DNA of 64,000 nucleotides from Nematostella vectensis (taxonomy: Eukaryota > Cnidaria > Anthozoa > Actiniaria > Edwardsiidae): contig NC_064043.1 in the NCBI RefSeq assembly GCF_932526225.1, positions 12,832,085-12,896,084 on the forward strand, given 5' to 3'. The translations under genes were made by a program, and so were the position numbers. Each line of letters begins with the position of its first letter. The first letter of the stretch is position 1. Below are positions 12,501-25,261 of this stretch, in pieces. Below the pieces are notes generated by a model. The model made no database searches, was not told the DNA's origin, and worked only from the letters and a program-made list of their open reading frames with translations.

Positions 12501-13737
12501 TGTTAAAACCCCATATTTTCACAAGTAAACATTTCGGGGCATCAAAATCCAAAACTTGTGCTTAGGTTCTAAAATTATGTATATTCCCACGGTTTTTATT
12601 GTATTACATTCTATTATTTCTAAGAAAGTAATCATATTATATCGTACATAAGAGAAGAGGCGGTAAAAAAATCTAACAGATACACTCTTTTTTTATAATA
12701 AACTTTTTTATCATAGCAACGTCCAGCCTGAGATTTCACCAAATTTTAAGAACATGCTAAGAACACGCCGAGGCTCAGATACGATAGCAGAAAAAACTTT
12801 TTATTGTCCTAATACGTTCTAAAATGCAGAATCAAATTGTGCTAATAGGAACAACCTTATTATGTTATTGATCATTAGTGTTATTCATCTCCTAATAATT
12901 CATTGGATATTATATTCTTATATACACGAATTTAAGAACATTCAGCCCTAAATTTTACCGAAAAAAAGAACGGCCCAGCCTCAACTGAAAATTATACGTT
13001 TATATATATAAAAAAAAGTTTTAATAAAGTTCTCAACAAAAGGTGACGATTGAAACGGATTTTTGTGACAATGTCGGTATTTGCTTGTTACCTTAGTTGG
13101 AAATTGCTTAGGAAATAACATTTCTCATCTATCCTCTTAGGCAGGAAGAACATGCCATCTCAGGGACGGAATACTGCGAGTTGACAAACATCCGCTAGGC
13201 ATGGGTGTTTGAAGCCTCAATATCATTTTGCTGGTCGCGGCCTCTGATTGGCTGCCAATACAGGTGCCCTCAAGCGTTAGCTATTTTTAGTGCTTCAAGT
13301 ATATATTTGTTGAAAAATTAGTATTTGTACGATTACGCTATTAGTTACCATGGTATTACATGCAGAGGTAGATTTCTAAAAAATATTGCGGCTTAAAGCA
13401 GATTTTACGGTCAGAAAAGTATTGTATATATTGTCCAATCATTCGAAACGTTCGACTTAGGTTTTTACCGATGGCACGGATGGGTGATGTACCAAATGTA
13501 ATCTCCAAGCCCAATAGCTGCTGTCACAGTAATTAAATAAGCGCAAACACGACCCAACAAAAGCTGATGACAAGAGCAAATATTTGCAGCTACATGCCTT
13601 CTTAGTTTCCTGATAATTTGATATTTTCCATTTAGGTTGGCCTTTATGAGTTGTTCGGTGCCAAGCCCACAATTTAATTTTACTTCTCGAGCCGCCTAGC
13701 GCAGCAATTCCTTGTTCAAAGAGCTCAGTGTTTGATC
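9581..13737. other. Intergenic stretch between FGF and GPCR genes
   Basis: No exon supported. It contains C-rich text at about 10140-10190, a poly(T) run at about 10500-10524, a short perfect hairpin (11266-11349), a GGGGGA-type run at 11381-11402, and AT-rich sequence from 11500 to 13100. A CTGATTGGC (inverted CCAAT-type) box lies near 13244; the GPCR promoter itself is not evident. Confidence 0.5.
11266..11349. repeat. Perfect hairpin, 25-bp arms
   Basis: The left arm 11266-11290 and the right arm 11325-11349 are exact reverse complements, and pairing extends a few bases further with one mismatch. The arms contain GTAGCCGCTGACTCGCG. It could be a tiny MITE or a recent foldback insertion. 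Confidence 0.8.
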
Positions 13738-14952
13738 ATGAGCACTACAATACTTAACTGCACCAACGCCTTACTCTTTGCAAACGTCTCTTCAACAAAT
13801 GGGACTTTGCTGAATGCAACGAGTTTGAATTGCACCAGTTACAATTCAACCTCAAATGGAACTACATTCAATGGGAGTACAACAACTTCTAAGGCTGGCG
13901 GGTGTGAGCTCACCTTCGAGGAACAATTGGGAATAACCTGCGTGTATGGATTGATTGTGGTGGCGGGTCTTATAGGGAACATACTAGTGGCGGCAGTGAT
14001 CCTAGGAAACAAAAGTATGAGAAAATCTACTAATTACTTTATCCTCAGCATGGCTATCGCCGATTTGCTTGTCATCCTCGTCACAATCCCCCAAAAGATA
14101 ACAGGAGTGATGCTGGAAAACATGCACCGTTGGATTTTCAAAGGAACATTAGGACTTGTTCTGTGTAAGACATCGAATTTCCTGAACGATCTTGCCACCG
14201 CAGTGTCTATTTTCAGTCTGATACTCATAACATTTGATCGTTTTTTCGCGGTGGTTTTTCCACTAAAGTACCACATTATGTCCTCGACGAATTGCAAGTG
14301 CTTGATTGCCCTTAGTTGGATTGTTGGGTCGGAAATGCACGCAGTTTATTTCTACGTCTTCGACATATTTTCTCCTCGGGCTGGCCTGGAATTATGCGTT
14401 CCGATTTGGAAATCGAAATTCCAAGATCCACACCTTCAAAAGAACTACTACCTATCTATGTTTTGTATCTTAGCCATCATACCTTTTGGGATTATGGTAA
14501 TCGCATATACCTTAATTTTAGTAAAGCTAAGATACATGTCTATGCCTCTTGGAGACTCTGTGACCGAAAAACAACGTCGCCAACGAGAGCAGAGAGAGCG
14601 AAAAGTGTTGCGTATGGCTGTTGCAATTGTCATGTCTTTTGCATGCTGTTGGGCACCTTTTAATGTCATGGCCTTTTTGAATTTCTTCGTGTTTGTTCGA
14701 GACAATGACTTATGTTTAAAACTTCGTCTGTCCATTTTCTGTGGCATACCCGCCTATTTATTTTCTGCCTTGAATCCTGTGATTGTTTTCTCATTCAGTG
14801 AGAATTTCAGACAGGGTTTGAAGATGTACCTATCAAGGCTGTGCCCTGGACTGGAATGTCTAAAAGTGGAAGATCGTACTGCCAGTACTCGTGTGACCCG
14901 CACACAAGTGACTGTGTACTGCAAAGAGAACGAGGCATACGAAGAGAAGTAA
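13738..14952 (+). CDS. Class A (rhodopsin-type) G protein-coupled receptor, intronless
   Basis: One uninterrupted frame of 404 residues. ATG at 13738 is the first true ATG of the frame. Hallmarks: GN in TM1 (N81), SMAIADLL in TM2 (D109), C143 at the top of TM3 paired with C220 in loop 2, DRF at 167-169 in place of DRY, W194 in TM4, P249 in TM5, CWAP at 304-307 in TM6, and NPVIVF at 346-351 in place of NPxxY. The extracellular N-terminus (about 62 residues) is Asn/Ser/Thr-rich with eight N-glycosylation sequons. Loop 3 carries a basic stretch (KQRRQREQRERK) before TM6, usual for G-protein contact. The overall pattern resembles peptide-type receptors, but no ligand can be named. The C-tail is about 50 residues with several Cys that could be palmitoylated. 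Confidence 0.92.
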   Translation: MSTTILNCTNALLFANVSSTNGTLLNATSLNCTSYNSTSNGTTFNGSTTTSKAGGCELTFEEQLGITCVYGLIVVAGLIGNILVAAVILGNKSMRKSTNYFILSMAIADLLVILVTIPQKITGVMLENMHRWIFKGTLGLVLCKTSNFLNDLATAVSIFSLILITFDRFFAVVFPLKYHIMSSTNCKCLIALSWIVGSEMHAVYFYVFDIFSPRAGLELCVPIWKSKFQDPHLQKNYYLSMFCILAIIPFGIMVIAYTLILVKLRYMSMPLGDSVTEKQRRQREQRERKVLRMAVAIVMSFACCWAPFNVMAFLNFFVFVRDNDLCLKLRLSIFCGIPAYLFSALNPVIVFSFSENFRQGLKMYLSRLCPGLECLKVEDRTASTRVTRTQVTVYCKENEAYEEK

Positions 14953-15756
14953 GACAAAACAAATCAAAGAAACTACTCGACTACTCCACAAGGAAATAAC
15001 GTGATGGAAGAAAAAAGACTCTAGCCCCCAGGTTTAGCAATACATCAAATGAATTATGGAATAAGACTGTAAATATAACTTTTAAACGAGGTGTTACAGC
15101 ACAAAAAGTATAATCAAGCTAATGTAATTTAGTGTTGGGAAAAGCACCGCTATAATTACAGTGATTCAAAGGGGAATAATCATTGTTTAAGTCAACCGAC
15201 AGACCTACCGCAAGTGTCTGTAAACCCAAGCCGGAGGAATATACACAAAAAAATATTGTTCGGATGCACATTTGCTTCATCTGACAATATGTGTAGACAC
15301 TTTGTGTATGTGCAGACACTTTGTTGCGACATGTACTCAGAGAAGTAACACGATATGTTCCAAGGAAAGCAAGCCGTTTGCGCATATTCTCTACCAGCCA
15401 AAAATAATAATAATAATAATTTCACATAACTTTACATATTCTGCTGCTCAACCTCTAAATAAGCGAAAAAAATATAATTAAGCGTTACATAACATTTAAG
15501 AAGTAAAGTTAGTTCTATTGCCCCTTCCAATATTTGGCTATTAGAAAACAACTTGTCGCCATTGATTGATAGTTGTAATTAGCAAGTGTATCTTATGTAA
15601 TCTTTTTAAGGTAATTTGTTTACAATACTAATTGGAGATTTACCTTTCTCGCGGATGCGATATTACTCAAATGCCATGATTTATGGCGGGAATCCGGTCT
15701 AAGGACCTAAGTCATTATTATTTTGGTCATGCAATTTGCGGATGAAGTGATGCTAG

Positions 15757-15858
15757 CATGCGCTGAGTTGTTCGTAAGCCACTGTCCACAATGCCCTGAG
15801 TTGTTCGTAAGCCACTGTCCACAATGCCCTGAGTTGTTCGTAGGCCACTGTTCACTTA
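15757..15858. repeat. 33-bp unit in three tandem copies
   Basis: CTGAGTTGTTCGTAAGCCAC recurs three times at 33-bp spacing, with the last copy slightly diverged. The small open frame across it (15723-15956) is probably not a gene. Confidence 0.8.
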
Positions 15859-16582
15859 TCATTCCGCCTTCAGTGCTTCGCGGGAGACTAGTGTTACTAA
15901 TTAGACAAACTCGCAGAAATCTTTATAGTTCTCTTGTTTGTTTCTTTACTCCATAGTTAGTCATTTTAGCATCATTTCGGGTAATTCGTCTCTTTGTTGT
16001 GTAAGTGGGCAGGTTTAAAAAGATGGAAGAAACTTTTGTTCATTTTGTCTCTGTCTCTTTGTCTCCCCAGTATTAGCGTAAGCTACTAAGTATACTGTTG
16101 TATAGGGGAGTACTTTATTAAAGCCTTTTCTTCCTTAAAAAAAAAAACACAAAACACCATTTAATCTTGTTGTCATGCAGATGTGTATATTTATGTACAA
16201 GCAATGTGCGCTTGGTGTCACTGCAGGTGTACATCGGTTGAGTTAGAAAATAAAAACAAGTTACTGTAAATAATCTATTATAAAATGATTTTTTGTAATG
16301 ATCCGAGGGGGAGAGGGCAATAGATAGAAGGCGTCTATTATAGAGGGGCGTTTATTATAAACTATAACAAAACCAAGTGCAGTGGGGGTCTAATTTCAGT
16401 TAGGATCACGTTATATTATAGCAAGCGTTTCTTGACATTGAGCAAGACGCTTCTCGCTTACCAGTGTTGATTATCGAGAAGGCAATTGAATTTGACTTAT
16501 ATTACCGGGATCCCTATGCCGTTTTTTGTCCGGGAGGGAGGTGAGCGGGAGGGTGGGGGGAGGCGTTTAGAGGGCAGTTAAA

Positions 16583-16760
16583 TACATTGACCCCTCAACC
16601 GGCCTGTACCGGCTTTGAGAAGTACCCACAACCCAAAAAATTCATAAATGCAAAATAAACACAACAAACAGAAGATACTCAGGCATCAGTCTGAGGGATA
16701 AATGGTCTTGAAGATATGCATCCAACCAAGGTGATAGCAACTACTCTTAAGCCAAATAAT
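16583..16760. repeat. Dispersed repeat, copy 1
   Basis: Starts at TGACCCCTCAA and shares long runs with 56101-56225, including CAATAAACACAACAA-like text and a GGCATCA...GGGATAA block. The two copies lie about 40 kb apart, the second in an OFD1 intron. No coding capacity; family unknown. Confidence 0.6.
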
Positions 16761-17417
16761 AGCACAGGTTTCAAATCGCTGTATTTTTTATGAAAAATAC
16801 AAGCAACCATCAACTTGTGCTCGCATTACCACAATGACGAGGGATTAAAAGTGGGGACCGCAAAGCACTGTTGGAAAGCTTGGATACCGCTGACTAGGTG
16901 CAGCTGTGTTTGACTTTGACGGGCTATAACTCAGAATAGCGGGGAGGTATCTGTTTTCAGTCTTTTATTTTTGTAAATTCAGCTCAAAAATAGCCAGGAG
17001 TCAATGGGTTAATACAAATTTGTACACTTAGAGGGGGGAGCTGTTGTACGCTTAGTGGTGGTGGGGGGGCTGTTCATTTAATAGGAGGCGTTCTTTACAT
17101 ACGGGACGTTTATTAGATCATTCAGGGGAGTAGGGGAGTTTAAGGAAACTCAAGACTAGTTCAATTAGGGGGGGGGGGGGGGGGGGGACTTGGGAGCCCC
17201 AGTAATCTGAGTTCGAATTTTCCTTGTTTTACCCGGGAAAGGCAAGAAAGCGATTTAGGGTGGAGTACGAGTTATCCGGAGTAGATGTGACGCAACGACT
17301 ATATTTGGGAACTCTCCAGGCTAGTTCGATTTTGCGAAGGGAGTGGGACGGGGGAGTTTTAGTTTGACTGTTTTGCACAGGAAAGGCTTTGTAAGCACGA
17401 GGTATAGTGACCGTTTT

Positions 17418-17575
17418 ATCTGGCGGGCCACAACTGATCCAAAATGCGGATCAAAGTGAATTTGACTCCAAAACTCTATAGCTACTCTATGGCTCTATAG
17501 CTATTCTATGGCTTCATCTTTAAAATTCACTTCGTACGCCATTTTGATCAGCTGTGGCCCGCCAGTCTGTGGTAT
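17418..17575. mobile_element. Short foldback (MITE-like) element
   Basis: CTGGCGGGCCACAACTGATC at about 17420 is mirrored by GATCAGCTGTGGCCCGCCAG ending near 17566. The inverted arms continue inward with mismatches (CAAAATG against CATTTTG). The interior is short and non-coding. Confidence 0.65.
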
Positions 17576-17943
17576 TTTGGAGGCGCGCAACATCGTGAAA
17601 ACGGTCCATTGTATATGAAGTTTTAAAAACAACCATTAGCATCCCTTTCACCTTTCATCCTGTCTATTTGGTTTACTAAATACAATCATTCTACGACGAC
17701 AAATACACAAATGGTACAGATATAGGATGCGGATGAGTAAAGCTGGTTTAAAAGGCTGGGGTATAGACTGTTATATTCGTGTTCTGTCGAGTACAGAACC
17801 TAGTCCTTTGACAATGGTCATGATAACACAGGGACCCCATAATGACCAACACCCTTTAAATCAATGTACTTTAACACAAACGACGCCTTAATTTTATCTT
17901 GGCGCAGTACTTGCAAATAAAATTATTAACTTCAAAATATTAA

Positions 17944-20900
17944 GTGCACCAGTCCCTTAGATTCAACTGAGGAGTTCCAAATAAGAAATTTCAAAATCGC
18001 TCAAAAGTGGTTTAAAGTTAGCCCCTGGTTCTCTTATCATGGTAAAAAAGTTTGAGTTACATACAATAAATTTTTTTCGAGAAATTCCGAATTTACAATT
18101 TTGCCCATAAAATCGCCGATTTGGGGGGCATTTTTCACCTTTCGTAAAAAATCGCAAAATATTCTTTAAATATACGCGGAATTAAAAATAGCGATACAGA
18201 TCCTTAGAAAGGAGTTGATAAGGTATAAATCGAGTGGTTTCTTTACTTTTTCCGGCAAAAAAAGTATATTTTATTGCTGTCTAAACATGTCAATAAAAAA
18301 TGTCGACTTGAATAATAGCTTAAATTAGGGGCTTTTAAAACCGATGGTACATGGATTTTCGCAGAAATTTTGCACTTTGAGCAAACATTGGTGTTATTTC
18401 TATCGATTCAGCAAATAAAAAATTGGGGGAATCAAATTCCCGAATTATAATGAAGCCGAACGCAACCCCATGTCGAGCTCAAATAATACGCGATTTTCTT
18501 GACAGCCGTCTTTATTAAATACACATGCCTGTTTGTACAGGAAAAAAATCACAGAAAATAAACTCTACCCTTGCTGTATACTAATCTCATATGCTGTATA
18601 ATTGTCTTGGTTCATCCTTGGAAGTTACTGGAAGTCAATAAAGACATTACAATGAAAAGTATTTGCTATTTTGTACAGACTTCAGTTCAGAACGCCTGCC
18701 GGAATGGCAAACTTTGAAGGATTTGTTTGGGTTTTAAAGTTTCTTTACGCTCAATTGAAGTAAAAGATATTCAAGCACGTCAGTTCTTACCTTCTGCCAG
18801 GAGGTTTCTAGGGAAAAAGCCGATTTGTAAGATTAATTTCAATGCAAAGGTCAAGTACTTGAACACGAGTCTGGTTTCAGATGACAACAACTGATCAGCG
18901 GTCTGCCAGATGAAAATGCGTGACTTTCCACAGGTATCCTAATCCCGATAAGAACATACCGTTTTGAGTCCTAGTCTTTCTTTATTAGAAAATCATATTT
19001 TAAAAAAGGCGATATCATGTCTTGTTTGTCTATTTTCAAAAAAATATGATGATTTGGTAAAGAACTTAGGCGTAAGAGTAAAAATTGTATACGTTACCTT
19101 TATCTGCATATTAGTTGTGTGCGCATGAGCACTGCTTGATTACTGCAGAAATTTTTATCAATAATGGGAGCGGGTCTTTGTAAAATGAAGACAGGACCTA
19201 CGCGGACCAGACCTCGGCGGACCGGGTTATTTTTATTAATTTTTTTTTAATACACAAACATATGTGAAGAAACCGTTTAGCTACTTAGTAATCCACACCA
19301 CCCTATTTACCATCTTCCATAACTTACCCCTTACTCAATTACTATTTTTACCTTTTGTTAGTTAATCATCAATGAACTTTGTACATATATTAGCTGTAAC
19401 ATGCCATTGTAACTCATTTATAACCTGAAGCTGAAGAAAGCAGGTATTGGCCAGCCGAAATATCGTTCTAAAAACATAAATCTGCGTTGTTGTCGACTTT
19501 TTCTTTTAAAGGTTTTACCTTTTGCGTGGGAGTCCCTAGGGTAAGTGTGCCGTTGTTGCTGGTCGCCGGTGGGACAGAGTTTCTTTTTCATTACGGACTT
19601 GCTCCAGGTGACTGAAGTAGTTTAAAAAATCGGTAGCTGGAAAATCGGCAACTACCGTGAGAATAGTGACTTTAAATGGGCTGCTTCGCTGCTTTGTAGC
19701 AAGAGAAAACAAATATCACTCTGTCCAACCACTGAGCTGTCAGTTAACTCAATGTAAACTGTTGATTGCCGTTAGAACAGTAACCCTCTATGGGTTACTT
19801 CCCTTCTGCACAAGCACAATCGTAGATTGCCGTGAGAACTTTAACTCGTTATTGGCTACTTTGCTTGATATAACAAGAACAACAACTGTGCAACGCCAAC
19901 AAGACTGCCTGGAAAAGGGTTACAAAATCAGTTGGAGCTTGCGACAGATTGAATGAACATGTCTATGAAGAAGTTCAAACTCAGTTTAAAGTTTAAGAAC
20001 GCACTTTGAATTGCTCGAGCAATCGACACTAGGGCCACAAGGACCACCCAGGCAAACAGCGTAATCACAGGTAGTCATGATCAAGAAAAATATCAAGCAT
20101 CATCTGAATTACAATTTTATGCTTGCCTGATTTTATAAGAAGCAGCCTCATGTGATCTCTTTGTGTTGCCCTAAAGCCTTTTGTGGCTAACGGAGGTGTT
20201 ACTGTAACAGGATGCCGCTTTGAGGGAGTGTGACAATTCTTTCAGCTTATGCCCTTATGTCAACGAAGCATGTTTGCTTGTGGTATTTGTGTTTTATTCT
20301 TCGATTGGTGTTTCCTACGGTATCTTTTTAAAATAATTTTTGGCATCATTAATATGTTTTTTATAGTATGAAGAACATAAAATAAGAAATAATCTAGAAT
20401 AAAAACTGCAAGCCGACTAGTTGAACTATTCTTTATATCGGGTTTCCTTTGCAAATTCACGCACTCTCATCTGGTAGACCTTTGATCAGTTGTCATCTGA
20501 AACCAGACTCGTGTTCAAGTACTTGACCTTTCATTGAAATTAATCTTACAAATCGGCTTTCCCCCAGAAACCCCTTGGCAGAAGGTAAGAACTGACGTGT
20601 TTGAATATCTTTTACTTCAATTGAGCGTAAAGAAACTTTAAAACCCAAACAAATCCTTCAAAGTTTGCCATTCCGGCAGGTGTTCTGAACTTGTCTGTAC
20701 AAAATAGCAAATATTTTTCATTGTAATGTCTTTATTGACTTCCAGTAACTTCCAAGGATGAACCAAGACAATTATACAGCATCTGAGATTAGTATACAGC
20801 AAGGGTAGAGTTTATTATCTGTGGTTTGTCTCCTGTACAAACAGGTATGTGTATCTAATAAAGACGGCTGTCAAGAAAATCGCGTATTATTTGAGCTGGA

Positions 20901-21429
20901 CATGGGGTTGCGTTCGGCTTCATTATAATTCAGGAATTTGATTCCCCCAATTTTTTATTTGCTGAATCGAAAGAAATAACACCAATGTTTGCTCAAAGTG
21001 CAAAATTTCTGCGAAAATCCATGTACCATCGGTTTTATAAGCCCCAAATTTAAGCTATTATTCAAGTCGACATTTTTTATTGACATGTTTAGACAGCAAT
21101 AAAATATACTTTTTTTTGCCGGAAAAAGTAAAGAAACCACTCGATTTATACCTTATCAACTCCTTTCTAAGGATCTGTATCGCTATTTTTAATTCCGCGT
21201 ATATTTAAAGAATATTTTGCGATTTTTTACGAAAGGTGAAAAGTGCCCCCAAATCGGCGATTTTATAGGCAAAATCGTAAATTCGGAATTTCTCGAAAAA
21301 TATTTATTGTATGTAACTCAAACTTTTTAACCATGATAAGAGAACCAGGGGCTAACTTTAAACCAATTTTGAGCGATTTTGAAATTTCTTATTTGGAACT
21401 CCTCAGTTGAATCTAAGGGACTGGTGCAC
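17944..21429. mobile_element. 3.5-kb foldback DNA element with arms of about 1 kb, flanked by TTAA
   Basis: The left arm runs from 17944 (GTGCACCAGTCCCTTAGATT) to about 18935. The right arm, about 20460-21429, is its reverse complement and ends AATCTAAGGGACTGGTGCAC. The arms agree over nearly 1 kb with scattered substitutions and small indels. TTAA sits on both outer sides (17940-17943 and 21430-21433), as expected of a TTAA target duplication. The middle (18936-20459) has no transposase I can recognise, so it is non-autonomous or decayed. Around 19429-19468 it contains CTGAAGAAAGCAGG followed by CCAGCCGAAATATCG, a motif often seen near the ends of Penelope-like elements; that link is a guess. 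Superfamily (piggyBac-like from TTAA) is inference. Confidence 0.85.
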
Positions 21430-21559
21430 TTAAATACTTTCCCATTGATGAAGCACTTCAAAAGTGAAATATTATAATCACCTAATTTACAGCGGAGCTC
21501 CCACCTAAGAAAAAGTGGTATATATAAAACAAATATGGTAACAAATATTGGTAATCCAA

Positions 21560-22110
21560 TGACTCGAGTATTCGTGACGCGATGTCCGTCCGTCCGTCCG
21601 TCCCTTAAAAGCATCGTATGACAACCAAACTTGGCAGGTCTCATGTATGTGTCAAGGGAAGTGCACAGAAGCAAAAATATGCTAACGTCATCAAAATAAA
21701 AAATATTTATATTTCACGAAGGAAACATCATATGGCAACCAAACTCGGTAGGTGTCATGTAGGTGTCAAAGGGGATGCAACAATATGGTAAAGTGTTGTG
21801 TGACGTCATCGATGACGTCAATTAAAGCAAAAAACGTGATTAAAAGCAAAAACATTCATATCTCTTGAAAGAAACATTGTTTCACAACCAAACTCGGTAG
21901 GTGTCATGTTGGTGTCAAGGGGGTGCTCCTATGTGGTCACGTGATTGTGACGCCATCAATGACGGCACTAGAAGCAAAATATGCTGACGTCATTATAATA
22001 AAAACATTCATATCTCGTGAAAGAAACATTGTATAACAACAGCTCAGAATATTTCATTTTCTGGAAACACAAATATGGCGGCCTAAATGGATTATGACGT
22101 CATCATTCAA
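21560..22110. repeat. Tandem repeat block with CRE-like palindromes, copy 1
   Basis: Units of roughly 110-140 bp repeat the phrases ACAACCAAACTCGGTAGGTG, TCATGT, GTGTCAAGGGG and TGACGTCAT. At about 21802-21821 the text TGACGTCATCGATGACGTCA is a perfect 20-bp palindrome holding two CRE octamers. A (GTCC)n run lies at the left end. Related to 24845-25260. No coding support. Confidence 0.7.
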
Positions 22111-24844
22111 GCCCCTCGCCTTGTACCGCCGGGAAGATATATTTTTCGCTTTAAAAGCTTTTTCCCGTCGATTTTTGCAATTTTAGAGCAGCCAGTGTGT
22201 TAGGTCATCTTTCCAAGATATCTCGTGCAAGGCTTAAAAGCGATGGAGTAAAAATATGGAAGATGGTGGGTACTTATTCGAAGGGAATTGGAGCTCTGCA
22301 GCGCCATGGTTGACCGATTTCGAACCCAAACACATGTAGAAATTTGCCAAGATCTCTCTACAATAATTTTTCTGGGCTTAGACAAAATTATTCTGAGAAT
22401 AAGGGGTTATGTAGCTTTCGAAATCGGTATGTCTCTATATGGGACGCGACGCCAGTTGCTGGGACGTTTGGTTTCTTTAAACAATATCGTGTTGAGCTCT
22501 GTACATCACCGACATAAGTATAGGAAACAAGGGCCCTCCCTACACTGTCAAGTGGACTGCTTCGATTGATAGCTAGCCTAGCCGTATTTATTGCTATCGT
22601 TTGTTGCTTTTTCTGGCTGATTTTAAAACCAGAAATCTTATACAGCGCTGCCAAAGTTTATTATTAAAAAGCTAAATTGAGTAAAAATAATATAAAATCA
22701 GTGTGTGAGGCTGTAGTTTCAGTTGGCTCCTCTGCAATAAGGCCATCATAAATAATAAGCTACTGTACTCTATAAATCAAGTTGAAAAGAAACCCCTTCC
22801 TCTTTTCTTAATATAATTGTTACAATTTATTTCAGATATTGACCATGGCAAAGAAGATTGAGATAAGTAAATATATAAGGATGGACAGAGAGATCATTGA
22901 ATTTTCTCCTTTGTATTCCACTCTTAGTGATAAAAAACTTATACTATTCTTTTTTGTGAATATTTGTTTTATTTGTTCAAGCTATGTGTTATTGACTATT
23001 ACACTTTTTGAAAGTATGGTTACAAACTGACCCCCCAGTTCTGTAGCACTGTCAAGAAAATAGGGGGGACCCCCTTCGTATTTAAAAAGACAATGCTTAA
23101 AGAACGCTGCTTGGTGGAAAAATGGTATGAGATTATATGGCTTTCAACGTTAATGCAGATTTGCACCCCAGACTCTGCTACGGCCCTGCCCCTGGTCCAT
23201 GGACCCCTTGTTTAAAATAGGTTTTCTAGTAATAACATGTTTTCTAGTGAGGGAAGGGTTTTCTACTTCTAGTATGATCCGAGTATAAACCAAGAGCATG
23301 GATGAAGGTTGGTTAAAAAGTTTCTACGTATTAAATCCCCAGAGCTAACAAAGTATTATACTTCTGGGTTTTTTTAATTCGCACTAAAACATAATATGAG
23401 ACACAGAATATGTGCATTCAAAGGGGCAATGGGCTTTTTTTTTAAATGAGAGGGGATCTATGATTATTTCGCATCACTTTTATGTATGGTGCTTGATTGT
23501 AAAAATTGTATGATTGGACAAATTGTTTCCACTTTTCTCCCATTTACTCTGACTGAAAATTTTCTACCAGAAAGAATTCAAATCATTAGAATTCTGTTTG
23601 AGTAAAATTGTTTAGGAGAAGAATGATAAGCTCATGAAAATGATTTGTTTTCAAGACATATCGCATTATACATATGCTGTAAAAACATTTACAACATAAC
23701 ATGTGTCCACTGCATTTCTTTGGGCTTGAACAACAGGCTTGTGTATTTTGGGGGTGGCAAGTTTCCATCCTTTTTGGGTGTATGAAATTTTGAGCTCTGT
23801 TGGACCATTCCATAATGTTTATAACTGAATACTGCCCCCCCCCCCCCCCCCCTTCCAACCCACCCCTGGGCAATTATCCCTCTAACCTTCAAGGCATATT
23901 AATCCTAATCCCATTCAGCCTTTCATGCTCTAGGGACATTGTCAAATATTTGAATTTAAGAGTTATACAAAAGATGGGCTGGTTGGTACATTAGCCAAGC
24001 AAACTTTGTCTTCTATTTGTTTTATTTGATATTATGTGTACCACATGCTTTTTGTGTGTAGGACACGAGATGATATTAGCGTATACCACTATTAAGTCAT
24101 TAAAACAAATATAAAATACTGTTGTGCCAAGTCATTTTCTGCAGTGGCTGATCCAGGTGTGGTTCTGTGGTCCAATGGTCCAATCCTTTTTAAGCACAAA
24201 GCTATTGTAATAGTTTTCATAAATTGAACCACCTTTGAAAAATTCTAGACCCCCATTCAATTTTTAACAGCGCCTGCACAAGGCAATTTGAATACTGAAT
24301 GTTCATGATCGACCGACAAACTCGGACGGGCTGCATATATAACTTATTAAAACTAAACACAACACACCGTAAGGCATGTATTTATGCATGCATTATGAGC
24401 TTCGGAGGACGCAACGAATACCATTTGTAGTACTGAGTTGTCAACTTCAGGGTCAAGAATCCATGCCTGCTTATCCACCGTTAAGTGTGCCTTCGAATTC
24501 CAGTATAATTACGCTTCCAAGCTGTAATTCGATCGTGATGACCATCATCCTCGCCGTCATCTATTGACTATAGCGAATCGGACTTTCCCACCGAACATAG
24601 CCATTCGAAATATATTTTTACCACATCTTTGCGCCCAAAGGCTTTTCTACAAGTCTTTCAAGTTTTAATACGTCTAAAACCCTACCGAAAAGCAGAAAGA
24701 TACTGTTTTATGCTCTTATTCTCGTCTTTCTATGGCCACCATGTTTTTTTTACTTAGGTCCAGCGAGTGTTATGACGTCATCTTACAATTTGATCTGTGA
24801 TTGGTCGTTTCAATGTTTTGATGCCTCGAATGTCAAAACAAAAA
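22111..24844. other. Intergenic stretch between the two CRE-like repeat blocks
   Basis: No gene supported. It has a poly(C) run at about 23834-23852, AT-rich sequence and short unremarkable open frames. One (22839-23030) follows an acceptor-like TTTATTTCAG but shows no family resemblance. Confidence 0.5.
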
Positions 24845-25260
24845 AGTGTTTCCAGGAAAGAAAATATTCAGAGCTGAACAACCAAGCTTGGTAGGTGTCA
24901 TCTATGTGTCAAGGGCGGTGCAAAGATATGATCATGTGATGCGTGACGTCATCGATGACGTCACTTTAACAAAAACTATCCCAATGTCATATCTATATTC
25001 ATATCTCCTAAACGAAACAACATATGACAACCAAACTTGGTATGTGTCATAAATGTGTCAAGGGGGGCTCACCAATATAGTCACGTGATTGTAACGTCAT
25101 TGATGACGTCACTAGAAGCAAAATATGCTGACGTCATCAAAATAAAAAATATCATTATTTCACTAAGGAAACATTGCAACCAAACTCGGTAGGTGTCATG
25201 AAGGTGTCAAGGGGTGCACCAATATAGTCACGTGATTGTGACGTCACTAGAAGAAAAAAC
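24845..25260. repeat. Tandem repeat block with CRE-like palindromes, copy 2
   Basis: Same phrases as at 21560-22110: ACAACCAAACTTGGTATGTG, GTGTCAAGGGG, and TGACGTCATCGATGACGTCA at about 24943-24962. Three units or so. It abuts the foldback element that starts at about 25262. Confidence 0.7.
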
Positions 25261-25261
25261 A

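Larger units (their letters stand above)
14953..17939. other. Intergenic stretch after the GPCR
   Basis: No gene supported. It holds a 33-bp triplicate (15757-15858), a dispersed repeat at 16583-16760 that is related to 56101-56225, a poly(G) run at about 17169-17187, and a foldback at 17418-17575. AATAAA-like signals occur after the GPCR stop, but I cannot assign one. Confidence 0.5.

Noticed and set aside
22839-23030. Short frame after an acceptor-like TTTATTTCAG.
   Set aside because: Hydrophobic tail from AT-rich text, no partner exon or homology seen.
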